Source: Flexistipes sp. (GTDB lineage Bacteria; Chrysiogenota; Deferribacteres; Deferribacterales; Flexistipitaceae). Taken from it: a stretch of DNA of 64,000 nucleotides. Location of the stretch: positions 1 through 64,000 of the forward strand of contig NZ_JAXKVW010000013.1 of NCBI RefSeq assembly GCF_036172515.1, given 5' to 3'. The position numbers and the translations under genes were made by a program. Shown here one piece after another: positions 1 to 7,705 of the stretch (the stretch's first letter is position 1; each line of letters starts with the position of its first letter). The notes below the pieces were generated by a model. The model saw only the letters and a program-made list of their open reading frames with translations. It ran no database searches and had not been told where the DNA came from.

Positions 1-105
1 CGGAGGGGCTACACCCGTACCCATTCCGAACACGGAAGTTAAGACCTCCAGCGCCGAAGATACTCGGGTTAACCAAGCCCCGGAAAAATAGGTCGCCGCC
101 AGTGC
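1..105 (+). rRNA. rrf: 5S ribosomal RNA, 3' part (5' end outside window)
   Basis: The first ~100 bases match the conserved 5S body: the ACCCGTACCCATTCCGAACA block, then GGAAGTTAAG, and a 3' end of the GGTCGCCGCCAG type. The first ~12-15 bases of the gene lie before the window, so an rRNA operon on the + strand presumably precedes it. The exact 3' end (about 103-105) is uncertain. A T-rich stretch follows (TCTTTTCTTTACTTT). Confidence 0.93.
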
Positions 106-138
106 TCTTTTCTTTACTTTAATGTCTAAGGTAAATTC

Positions 139-567
139 ATGAAATCATCTGATGCAGCTCAACTGTTTCGTAGTGGATTTAATTGTTCTCAATCCGTTGT
201 TTCTGTATTTGCAGAAGAGTACGGAATTGATAAGCATGTGTTGCGCCTTCTTTCGTCCGGTTATGGCGGCGGGATGGGCGGTATGCAGAATGTGTGTGGT
301 GCGGCAAGCGGTGCTTTTATGATTTTGGGGTTGAAATACGGATATGGTGAAGAATCGGAAAGTTATAAAAAACCTCAATTATATAAAATCATCCAGGATT
401 TCAGTAGAGAATTTTCCGCGCAAAACGGCCATCTTAGATGTTATGACCTTTTAGGGTGTGATCTTAACACGGAAGATGGAAAAGAGTTTTTTAAGAAGAA
501 TGAATTGAGAGAAAGGGTTTGCGTAGAATGTGTAAAAAACTCTGTGGAGTTACTTGAGAAATTTTAG
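139..567 (+). CDS. C_GCAxxG_C_C family redox protein
   Basis: 142-residue protein of the C_GCAxxG_C_C family, small Cys-rich proteins thought to carry a redox-active or metal centre; the molecular role is unknown. Visible signatures are FNCSQSV near residue 15, the VCGAASGA core near residue 53 preceded by a Gly-rich stretch (GYGGGMGGM), and C-terminal cysteines (LRCYDLLGC, VCVECV). AAGGT precedes the ATG. It starts only ~34 bases after the 5S gene, so it may be read by transcription leaving the rRNA operon. A distant paralogue lies at 42420-42863 beside the arsenic cluster. Confidence 0.85.
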   Translation: MKSSDAAQLFRSGFNCSQSVVSVFAEEYGIDKHVLRLLSSGYGGGMGGMQNVCGAASGAFMILGLKYGYGEESESYKKPQLYKIIQDFSREFSAQNGHLRCYDLLGCDLNTEDGKEFFKKNELRERVCVECVKNSVELLEKF

Positions 568-594
568 TTCAGTCTGATAAGTCTTGATATTAAT

Positions 595-1719
595 TCAATC
601 CACTTTTTCTATAGTGTAATCTATAGTACCCAGTCCAATCTTTTCCGCTTCCATTACCTGAAGTCTTCCGTCTTTTTGGTGCAGGAGACTGAATATGTCC
701 CAACCGTCCTTCTTTTTTATACCTTCAGCCCTTGAACCGGGAAGGGGCTCCACTTCGCTTAATATATCCAGTGTTGCTGTATCTATTGCAACGGGATCAT
801 CTGATATGAGAATACCCTGGTCCTGCGCCACCGGATTTTCAGCAATGGGCATACAATCGCATTCTGGCTGCATTTCCGTTAAAAAATTTATATAGATAAT
901 ACGCTTGGGTTCAAAAGTGGATGTTACTGCATTTGCTCCTTCAGCAACTGCTTTCATAAATTTTTCGTGGGTTACAGGTACATGAATGGCATCTTCCGGG
1001 CAAACACGCGCGCATCTTCCACACCGCCAGCATTTATCTTTGTCCACTGTATATATGTTGTCCGGGAATGTAATGCATTCTGCAGGACATACCTTCATAC
1101 AATCATAGCATAGGATGCATTTTTCTTGGTCCCACTCCATGATATCACCCATAAGAAAGTGCATCTTTCCACGGCCTTCGTGCCAGTCTCCGTGGTGGGA
1201 TTCGTTGGAAACCCCTCCCATCGAAATATTTTTTATAGCTCCTCCAAGTACTGCCTGGATGTGACCTTTTACGTGTGTCAGAACAACCATTGATTTAGCT
1301 TCATAAAGTGCCGATGCGATATAGACATCGCCAATCGGCTCTCCTGCCCTTGATTTCAGGGAGTCTTTACCATACATCCCATCTGCTATGACCACCGGTG
1401 CGTCCAGCGTCAAATGATTATAACCAGCTTCTTTTGCAACCTCCAAGTAATCATACGCAGGTATCCTGACCGAATCGGTAACAAAAGGTTTTGCAGGTAT
1501 ACTTTTAACTGCCCGGACAACCTGCCTTACAAATTGAGGCCTGATTGTTCGAAAAGCGCCTTTTCCTCCCAAATGTATTTTGAGAGGCACTGTTTCATCT
1601 TTGCCGATATATTTATCAATTTCAAAGTTTTTTAAAAACTGTTCAAACTTTCCCTGAAGCCCGTTCTCGTAAGTAAATGATTTCGAGTGCGGACTAATAT
1701 GGTAAACTGTTGAGCTCAT
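595..1719 (-). CDS. DUF362 domain 4Fe-4S protein
   Basis: 374-residue DUF362 protein with a bacterial dicluster ferredoxin insert. The two cluster motifs lie near residues 200-245: CILCYDCMKVCP followed by CWRCGRCARVCP, i.e. CxxCxxCxxxCP twice. No signal peptide, so cytoplasmic. The start has an excellent AGGAGGT a few bases upstream of ATG at 1719. DUF362 proteins are linked to electron transfer but no reaction is established. It converges on the preceding gene with only 27 bases between stops and no clear terminator. Confidence 0.88.
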   Translation of the reverse strand: MSSTVYHISPHSKSFTYENGLQGKFEQFLKNFEIDKYIGKDETVPLKIHLGGKGAFRTIRPQFVRQVVRAVKSIPAKPFVTDSVRIPAYDYLEVAKEAGYNHLTLDAPVVIADGMYGKDSLKSRAGEPIGDVYIASALYEAKSMVVLTHVKGHIQAVLGGAIKNISMGGVSNESHHGDWHEGRGKMHFLMGDIMEWDQEKCILCYDCMKVCPAECITFPDNIYTVDKDKCWRCGRCARVCPEDAIHVPVTHEKFMKAVAEGANAVTSTFEPKRIIYINFLTEMQPECDCMPIAENPVAQDQGILISDDPVAIDTATLDILSEVEPLPGSRAEGIKKKDGWDIFSLLHQKDGRLQVMEAEKIGLGTIDYTIEKVD

Positions 1720-2036
1720 CTGTACCTCCTATACAGTGGATATTGTAATATAGTAGTAAAGCTTCTGCAAGTGTGGAATGTTTCAAGATTCCTGTGAAAA
1801 TAGGTAAAACATGTTATGATAAATATTTTTGTCACACTTCCTTTTTTTAAGAGCTATGTCGATAGGGAAGCGGAGGGAGTGAAATAGGGAGAAATGCATA
1901 GGTTAAGGAAATTGATGAAGTTTTGGGCGCTATTGGAACCTCAAATACTTCAAATACCTTTAACTACCTTTTCTACACTCATCACGTGTTACGACTTTCA
2001 AATGCATCAATTTTGTGTTACCAACAAATATTTCAC
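1720..2036. repeat. Intergenic stretch with dispersed low-complexity repeat
   Basis: No gene is seen. It contains one copy of the recurring motif TTTTTTAAGAGCTATG (about 1842-1858), then a purine-rich GGGAGTGAAATAGGGAG run, then an ACTCATCACGTGTTACGAC segment (~1977). The same three blocks recur in the same order at 8757-9145 and in part at 13669, 15760 and 54320. Confidence 0.6.
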
Positions 2037-2066
2037 TTGATTTTTTTAAAATGTTTAGCATATTAT
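2037..2066 (+). promoter_or_regulatory. Sigma-70-type promoter for the FmdB gene
   Basis: TTGATT (2037-2042) and TATTAT (2061-2066) are separated by 18 bases, and the coding start follows 35 bases after the -10. Read by eye only. Confidence 0.4.
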
Positions 2067-2100
2067 TCATTTGAAAAATTATAGTATTTGGGAGGTAGAT

Positions 2101-2385
2101 ATGCCTATATATGAATACCAGTGTGAAAAATGTTCTGATGTGTTTGAGTTGTTTGAAGGAATTAACTCAAAAAGTAAAATAAGAAAATGCTCCAAGTGTG
2201 GCGGAGATGCCAAAAGGATAATATCTATGTCCAATTTCCAGCTTAAAGGATCAGGCTGGTATGTCACAGACTACAAAGGAAAAAATACCTGTGCAAACAG
2301 TGCATCCGGGAAGAGCAAACCTGAAAACAAAAACACTGCCGATGCGTGTAGTACATGTGCTGCCGGAGCAGGTAAAACTCAATAA
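2101..2385 (+). CDS. FmdB-family zinc ribbon protein
   Basis: 94-residue protein opening with the FmdB/CxxC_CxxC_SSSS signature: PIYEYQCEKC (CxxC), then RKCSKCGGDAKRI (second CxxC), forming one zinc ribbon in the first ~45 residues. The Ala/Cys-rich tail has another CSTC. The family is widespread and called putative regulatory protein; the function is unproven. The start at 2101 is chosen because GGGAGG lies at 2090-2095 and MPIYEYQC is the family N-terminus; an upstream TTG at 2071 has no such support. Confidence 0.88.
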   Translation: MPIYEYQCEKCSDVFELFEGINSKSKIRKCSKCGGDAKRIISMSNFQLKGSGWYVTDYKGKNTCANSASGKSKPENKNTADACSTCAAGAGKTQ

Positions 2386-2388
2386 AAC

Positions 2389-2416
2389 GGGCAGCTCCAT
2401 CTGCCCTTTCTTATCT
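2389..2416 (+). terminator. Rho-independent terminator after the FmdB gene
   Basis: GGGCAG (2389-2394) pairs with CTGCCC (2401-2406) around a 6-base loop and is followed by TTTCTTATCTT. It begins 3 bases after the stop codon. Confidence 0.7.
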
Positions 2417-2568
2417 TATAATTAATAAAAACTTTTTAATAAATCAGGAAACTTGGCAGAAGATGTTGTGATAATCTTCGGACTTTAACACATCAAAAAA
2501 ATTACCCCAATAGCAAATACACTACTAAACGAATTGCCAAAATTAGCTGTTTGGAACAGGTACTGTCT

Positions 2569-3495
2569 TTAAAAGGAATATCCTGCGCTCATTCCAGTAA
2601 AAGCAAGCCTTTTTTCGTAAAAATCTATGTTTGAAAACGATCCTCCAACTCCTATATAAGCTGAAGCGAAAACATTTTTAAGATTCAGAATGTTATTTTT
2701 TCTTAAAACAAGAATGATATTTTCATTCACATCTTTCCTTGTTTTATCGAAAAGAGGGTGTTCTTTGGCATATTTTGCATAACTGAGAGAATATATTATC
2801 CTTGCTGATAGTCCTTTTGGTGACAGATAAGCCCATGATGCACTAATTCCGGGCTCATCATATGAGTTGGCGTCACCTTCATATTCACCTTTTTTGTAAA
2901 ATATCCCTAAGTTGAGAAACATTTTGTTGCTCATACGGATATTTTTTGATATTTCCTGACTGATTATGTATCCGTCTCTTTGAAGTCTGCTGTAATTACT
3001 GCCAATAACATCATCGCGGATGTTTTCAGAAAGAAGTTTGAGTTTGTATGAGAAACGTGTATTTAAAATGTTGTTGAGGTTTAAGCCAAAACCATAACTA
3101 TCTTTATAGGTACTCGAACGTTCCTTGTTTAAAAGAAATGGGTCTTCCCATACCTCTTCAGGCAGCCGGTAAGACAAGTAAACAGAAAATTCAGTGTTTA
3201 ACAGACCGGGCTTTTTTAAACCAATCAGAAATCCTCCGCCCGATGAGCTTAGAGAAGGCGAACCGATGTAAAAGCCGGTACCGTTTTTATTCTGGGAGTA
3301 GTTAAAACGTACTACAGGTATGAATTTGCCGAAAGCGTCATCAGGTTCGGAATAGTTGTGAATTATTTCGTTTTTACTGTCAACGGCCAGATTGCTTTTT
3401 TGATACAGATATGCTGATCCTAACTCTATATAATTATTTTGCGCGGAACAGATAGAGGCTGAAATCAGTAATATAATTATTAATAATCTAATCAT
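2569..3495 (-). CDS. Secreted or outer-membrane protein, unrecognised family
   Basis: 308 residues with a clear signal peptide: MIRLL, hydrophobic ILLISASIC, cleavage near SAQ. The mature part is rich in alternating polar/aromatic strands and ends in GMSAGYSF; a C-terminal aromatic residue is typical of outer-membrane beta-barrels. I therefore infer a small porin-like barrel but do not recognise the family. Its start overlaps the stop of the sirtuin gene upstream by 8 bases, implying co-transcription and translational coupling. Confidence 0.7.
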   Translation of the reverse strand: MIRLLIIILLISASICSAQNNYIELGSAYLYQKSNLAVDSKNEIIHNYSEPDDAFGKFIPVVRFNYSQNKNGTGFYIGSPSLSSSGGGFLIGLKKPGLLNTEFSVYLSYRLPEEVWEDPFLLNKERSSTYKDSYGFGLNLNNILNTRFSYKLKLLSENIRDDVIGSNYSRLQRDGYIISQEISKNIRMSNKMFLNLGIFYKKGEYEGDANSYDEPGISASWAYLSPKGLSARIIYSLSYAKYAKEHPLFDKTRKDVNENIILVLRKNNILNLKNVFASAYIGVGGSFSNIDFYEKRLAFTGMSAGYSF

Positions 3496-4318
3496 TTAAA
3501 ACCTCGTCAATGTCGGAGAGGGTTTTTAAGGAGCCCTCTCCGATTCCTATATTCGGTCTTTTAACTTCAGGTTCTCTGGGATTTATTCTTATTATTTCAG
3601 CATTCAAATTCCTGTGTATACGCTCACTGGTGTGTCTTATTGAAGGGATAGCTGTACCTGCACCTATTTCTATTACAGCTATTTTTGATTTTTTTTGACT
3701 GTCCAAAAAATCATCAAAACGGTTTGACTGCTCGTGACTTCTGTACGGCAGCCATGAAAAATCCCCGAACATTAAAATATTGGGTCTGGCCACTGTGTGA
3801 CAGTTAATACATTTGGGAACATTTCTTGCCCTCATACTTTCTGTATCAACGTCAATCTTTTCTTTGTTTTCCCAAATGCTTGATGTACAGGCATTGAGAC
3901 ATTGTAGGTAATGTATGGAACCGTGAATCTCATATACTTTATCTTCAGGAAAACCCGCTTTTTGAAAGTGCCCGTCAACATTGGAAGTCACAACGAAATA
4001 ATCCATACCGAACTGTTTTATCCAGTCCAGCATTAAATAAAATCCTTTATGAGGTGTTATATTTCTGTACATCTGCAGTCGGTGTCCGTAAAAACCCCAT
4101 CCAAAAGAGGGATCTCTTTCAAAATGAGCAGGATTAGCGGCTTCGATAAAACTGAGTCCAAGGCGCTCATAAGGAGGGTAGGCTTTCCAGAATCCCCGGT
4201 TGCCCCTAAAATCAGGCAGACCGGAATCAACACCTATTCCGGCACCGGCAGTTATAACCAATGATTCTGAATTTTTGATTATATCAGCAGCTGCTTTAAT
4301 TTTATCCTTATAATCCAT
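3488..4318 (-). CDS. SIR2-family NAD-dependent protein deacylase
   Basis: 276-residue sirtuin. The NAD-binding GAGIGVDSGLPDFRG motif is at residues ~26-40, the TSNVDGHF (TQNxDxLH-type) motif near 110, EIHGSIHYLQC with the catalytic His next, and a four-Cys zinc site (CLNAC ... CINC) with an extended linker. The expected product is a cytoplasmic deacetylase/deacylase; the HGSI motif is canonical. Start at 4318 because AGGGGTG sits 5 bases upstream of that ATG; the longer TTG form at 4339 has no ribosome site. It overlaps the outer-membrane-type gene downstream. Confidence 0.88.
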   Translation of the reverse strand: MDYKDKIKAAADIIKNSESLVITAGAGIGVDSGLPDFRGNRGFWKAYPPYERLGLSFIEAANPAHFERDPSFGWGFYGHRLQMYRNITPHKGFYLMLDWIKQFGMDYFVVTSNVDGHFQKAGFPEDKVYEIHGSIHYLQCLNACTSSIWENKEKIDVDTESMRARNVPKCINCHTVARPNILMFGDFSWLPYRSHEQSNRFDDFLDSQKKSKIAVIEIGAGTAIPSIRHTSERIHRNLNAEIIRINPREPEVKRPNIGIGEGSLKTLSDIDEVLND

Positions 4319-4404
4319 GAAAACACCCCTTTTTATCAAAATTACTTTTATTTTTAGCTCTGTTCAAGTTTTTTTGTTTATTTTAAGGAGAGAAAAATAA
4401 AATG

Positions 4405-4432
4405 TTGAAAAGTTAATATAGTATGGTATAGT
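4405..4432 (+). promoter_or_regulatory. Sigma-70-type promoter for the ComEA-like gene
   Basis: TTGAAA (4405-4410) and TATAGT (4427-4432) with a 16-base spacer, about 75 bases before the coding start. Both boxes differ from consensus by one base. Read by eye. Confidence 0.5.
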
Positions 4433-4506
4433 TTTATAACTTTATTATTAGGGGTGCCGAGTATTTGTTTATCCCATTTTCCCATATTTTTTACAAGGAG
4501 GCTAGT

Positions 4507-4767
4507 ATGAAAAAAATAATTTTTGCTATTTTAATGTTGCTTATGGTATTTACTCTTGCTTTTGCAAAGGTAAATCTCAATACTGCATCCAAAAAGGAGC
4601 TTTCCTCGCTGGAGTATATTGGGGATGCAAAGGCACAAGCCATAATAGATTACAGAGAAAAAAATCCTTTTGAGAATATAAAAGAGTTTATTAAAGTTGA
4701 CGGTGTAGGTGAGAGAGTTTTCGAAATGAATAAGGATAATCTTTGCACCGGCAACGGCGACTGTTAA
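4507..4767 (+). CDS. ComEA-like exported helix-hairpin-helix protein
   Basis: 86 residues: signal peptide (MKKIIFAILMLL ... LAFA, cleavage before KVNL) followed by one ComEA-type (HhH)2 DNA-binding module, KVNLNTASKKELSSLEYIGD ... VDGVGERVF. In ComEA, periplasmic HhH domains bind incoming DNA during transformation. This is the short form without a membrane-anchored N-domain, so a DNA-uptake role is plausible but not shown; dprA is also in the window. The start at 4507 has AAGGAGG 6 bases upstream; the longer form lacks one and would bury the signal peptide. Confidence 0.87.
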   Translation: MKKIIFAILMLLMVFTLAFAKVNLNTASKKELSSLEYIGDAKAQAIIDYREKNPFENIKEFIKVDGVGERVFEMNKDNLCTGNGDC

Positions 4768-4802
4768 GTTTGTAAAATTATACCGGCATCCCTGATTAAT
4801 GT

Positions 4803-4832
4803 CAGTCCGGTTTTAAAACCGGACTGTTTTCT
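4803..4832. terminator. Bidirectional terminator
   Basis: A perfect 24-base palindrome with arms CAGTCCGGTTTT (4803-4814) and AAAACCGGACTG (4815-4826), followed on the + strand by TTTTCTTTT. It lies between the convergent ComEA-like and SDR genes and can serve both strands. Confidence 0.85.
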
Positions 4833-4833
4833 T

Positions 4834-5589
4834 TTAGCTCTGGTTTACCTGCAGCGGACCCCAGGCCTGGCATGTTGCCATTACTTCCAAAGTATTTATA
4901 TTGACCCTCTCAGGTGTGTTTACCACCCAATATATTATTTCAGCGATATCTTCCGGCTGCAGTAAGTCGGCATTTTCATAAACTTTTTCAGCTTTTTTCT
5001 TATCACCTTTAAATCTCACCAGGGAAAATTCTGTTTCAGCCATTCCAGGCTCGATATTTGTCACCTTGACTTTTGTCCCCAGTAAATCAGCCCTAAGATT
5101 TCTTGAAAACTGCTGGACAAAAGACTTGGTTGCGCCGTAAACATTGCCACCCGGATACGGCCAGTTCCCCGCTGTGGAACCTATATTAACAATATGACCG
5201 CTGTTTTTCTTTACCATTGTTTTAAGAACACTTTTTGTGCAATACAAAAGTCCTTTAATATTTGTATCCACCATAACATCCCAGTCATCCAAATTTGCCT
5301 CATATGCCGGATCCAAGCCAAGGGCGAGACCGGCGTTATTGACAAGAACATCGATATCCCTGAATCCCTGCGGTAAATCTGTTATAAACTTTTCCACACT
5401 GCTACTGTTTCTCACATCAAGTTCTGAAGTGTAGACACTGGAAATATTGCCGAGTTTTTTCTCCAGGTTTTCAAGCCTTTCCTTCCTCCTGCCCGTCAAG
5501 ATTACGTTCCATTTGTTGTGGAAAAAAATTTCAGCACATGCTAATCCAAATCCGGAAGTCGCTCCTGTGATTAAAATTGTTTTTGACAT
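4834..5589 (-). CDS. Short-chain dehydrogenase/reductase (YdfG-like)
   Basis: 251-residue classical SDR. TGATSGFG nucleotide motif at residues ~8-15, NNAGLA near 88, catalytic Ser-Tyr-Lys as NIGSTAG ... YGATKSF. The later NIEPGMAETEF and C-terminal AEIIYWVVNTPERVNINTLEVM resemble the YdfG/serine-malonic-semialdehyde (3-hydroxy acid) dehydrogenase group, so an NADP-dependent hydroxy-acid dehydrogenase is likely; the substrate is unknown. The start at 5589 has AGGAGA 5 bases upstream; a TTG 21 bases earlier is not supported. Confidence 0.85.
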   Translation of the reverse strand: MSKTILITGATSGFGLACAEIFFHNKWNVILTGRRKERLENLEKKLGNISSVYTSELDVRNSSSVEKFITDLPQGFRDIDVLVNNAGLALGLDPAYEANLDDWDVMVDTNIKGLLYCTKSVLKTMVKKNSGHIVNIGSTAGNWPYPGGNVYGATKSFVQQFSRNLRADLLGTKVKVTNIEPGMAETEFSLVRFKGDKKKAEKVYENADLLQPEDIAEIIYWVVNTPERVNINTLEVMATCQAWGPLQVNQS

Positions 5590-5713
5590 AACAATCTCCT
5601 TTTTGGTCAATTTTATCCCATATGTTATTTTTTGTCTATATCTGTGAATTTTTCATGATCTCACATCTACAAGACATTGCTTATAAAGAAAAATGGCCAG
5701 CAAGACAGGTGCC

Positions 5714-5770
5714 CCCGCTTTTTAAACAAGCTATGGCAATAGCGGGATTTTCACTCATATCCAAGATAGG
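5714..5770. repeat. Dispersed intergenic repeat copy with hairpin
   Basis: CCCGCT (5714-5719) pairs with AGCGGG (5741-5746) around a loop holding the recurring AAGCTATGGCAAT motif, followed by ATTTTCACTCATATC. The copy at 17753-17815 shares the same downstream block (GGGATTTTCACTCATAT, GAAACT), so this is a dispersed element rather than only a terminator. Confidence 0.55.
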
Positions 5771-5817
5771 GGTTGAAACTTTTCTGCTGTACGAGTAAAA
5801 TATAATTGGAGGTAATA

Positions 5818-6510
5818 ATGGAATTTTATGAAATGTTAAATAATTATTATGATGAAATATTTCCTTTCAGCAAGTCCACTTATGGTTTTATAAAAGAACT
5901 GGTACCTGAAAATGCACATTTGCTTGAGATAGGGTCTGCAACAGGCAAATATGTGAAAACTTTTCAAAAGGACGGATTCAAAGCTACTGGGCTTGAGTAC
6001 AGTAAAATATTTATGGATAACCCCTACGAAATGGTAATCGGTGACATGCATAAACTTCCCTTTAAAAAAGAGTCTTTTGAAACCGTATTTTGTATTGGTA
6101 ACACACTTGCTCATTCTATTGACAGAAATGAGGTCCATAAAGTACTTTACAGCGCTTTTTCTTTACTAAAACCCAAAGGCAGCTTGGTGGTTCAGACAGT
6201 AAATTATGACAGAATTTGCGCTAACGGTATCAAAGAATTGGATCCAATTGAAACACCTAATGTTAAGTTCGAGCGATATTATGAATATACCGACGACGAA
6301 CGGGTTGTATTCAAAGGTGTTTTGACGGACAAGAAAAATAATAAAAAACAGTCTTCCGAAGTGAATTTGGTACCTGTTTTTTATGAAGATTTTATAAGAG
6401 CCTCAAGCAGAACGGGCTCATCCTTTGTTTGTTTTAACGGAGATTTTGATTACGGTAAATTTTTTAAAAACGAAAGTTTTATGACTGTGGCTACCTTTAC
6501 GAAACCCTGA
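5818..6510 (+). CDS. Class I SAM-dependent methyltransferase
   Basis: 230 residues with a Rossmann methyltransferase fold: motif I LLEIGSATGKY (residues ~34-44), motif II acidic GLEYS, motif IV FETVFCIGNTLAH, then LLKPKGSLVVQTV. This is the methyltransf_11/25 type; the substrate is not evident. GGAGG at 5808-5812 decides the start at 5818. Its 3' end overlaps the convergent rsmB-like gene by 14 bases, with no terminator between them. Confidence 0.85.
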   Translation: MEFYEMLNNYYDEIFPFSKSTYGFIKELVPENAHLLEIGSATGKYVKTFQKDGFKATGLEYSKIFMDNPYEMVIGDMHKLPFKKESFETVFCIGNTLAHSIDRNEVHKVLYSAFSLLKPKGSLVVQTVNYDRICANGIKELDPIETPNVKFERYYEYTDDERVVFKGVLTDKKNNKKQSSEVNLVPVFYEDFIRASSRTGSSFVCFNGDFDYGKFFKNESFMTVATFTKP

Positions 6511-7617
6511 AAACAGCCCCAAAGAGGGCATCCATGCCATAACAGGCGGGGGATGTCCTGAAGAAGTCTAGGAGGCTGAGTTTGTCCGAGATGTCTTTGT
6601 CGAGTATATCAACGGCTTTTACTAATTCAAGCCGGTGATTATTGTCAAGGAAGTTGCTTACTTGTTTCTCATTTTCCTGTTCAAGGAAACTGCAGGTTAC
6701 ATATGCTATTAATCCGCCTGGTTTGACGTAAGATAACGCTTTGTTGAATATACTTTTTTGTAAGTCTGTATATTTTTCAAGCTTGTTGTTATCAAGCCTC
6801 ATGGGCAGATCAGCATCCCGCCGCATCGAACCAATACCTGAGCAGGGGGCATCCACCAGAACTTTATCAAAAAATCTATACTGCCCCTCTTTTAATTTTT
6901 TAAATTTAGCACCGGTTTTCTTAGACCTGTTTATGGCTTTTTGTATGCGGTTTTCATTTATATCGTGTATGTAAATATCCGCAGTGTTAAATGTTAAGGA
7001 AGAAATTCCCAAAGCCTTTCCTCCTGTTCCTGCACAGAAATCGAGAATTTTTTCGCCCGGTTTTATATCCAAAAGCAAAGGGATGAGCTGACTGGCTTCA
7101 TCCTGTATCTCAAAGTAACCTTTTTTAAACTCATTCAGCTGCCTGACATTTATATGCTGGTTGAAAGTAATGCCGAAAGGACTGACTTTGGTTGGAGAAG
7201 CATTGTATTTACCTGAGAATTTATCCAGCATCAAATCTTTTGTAGCCTTTAATGTGTTTATCCTGATACTCATCGGTGCCCGGTAGAAAAATGGACGTAT
7301 ATCATCCACATTTTTCAAAACGGTTTCAGCAAAATTAAGGCTGAAACCTGATATTTCCGATAGAGCAGAAGGGGAGTTTATATTTTTACTTTCAAGAACA
7401 TTATAAGCCTTTTCATAACTGAAATTTTCTGTGTCTTTCTTTAAAAGCCCGTAAAACCTGATACCACAGTAAAAATAATCCGTTATTTCGCGTCTGAGTG
7501 AAGAGCCGAAGTTATTATCTCTTAAAAATTTTTCCAGAAGGCTTCTTGCCAGTTCTCCAGACTCTGCGCATCTGATGATAAGTTCGTTTATTTTTTTTTT
7601 ACATCGTTATGAATCAT
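6497..7617 (-). CDS. RsmB-like rRNA (cytosine-5) methyltransferase, frame broken at an A10 tract
   Basis: From 7604 down to 6497 one open frame encodes a NusB-like helical N-part and an RsmB/NOP2 catalytic domain: FCAGTGGKA (SAM motif I), VDAPCSGIGSMRRDADL (motif IV Cys) and TCSFLEQEN (motif VI catalytic Cys), all intact. That frame has no ATG before the catalytic domain. The best start, ATG at 7617 with GAGG just upstream, reads nine codons into ten A's (complement of T7591-7600) and hits UAA. A -1 shift at the A-run, or one extra A in the transcript, restores a ~373-residue protein close to family size. It could be a sequencing error, a phase-variable gene or programmed slippage; an internal TTG start at 7318 would give only 273 residues. 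Confidence 0.75.
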
Positions 7618-7641
7618 GAGACCTCATTATGAACTCCTGTA

Positions 7642-7670
7642 TTGACTTTCATACAAGTAGAAAATATATT
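7642..7670 (+). promoter_or_regulatory. Sigma-70-type promoter for mnmA
   Basis: TTGACT (7642-7647) and TATATT (7665-7670) with a 17-base spacer, 35 bases before the TTG start of mnmA. Good match to consensus spacing. Confidence 0.6.
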
Positions 7671-7705
7671 CAAAACGCTTTAGAAGTCAATCACGGGGGT
7701 AAAAT

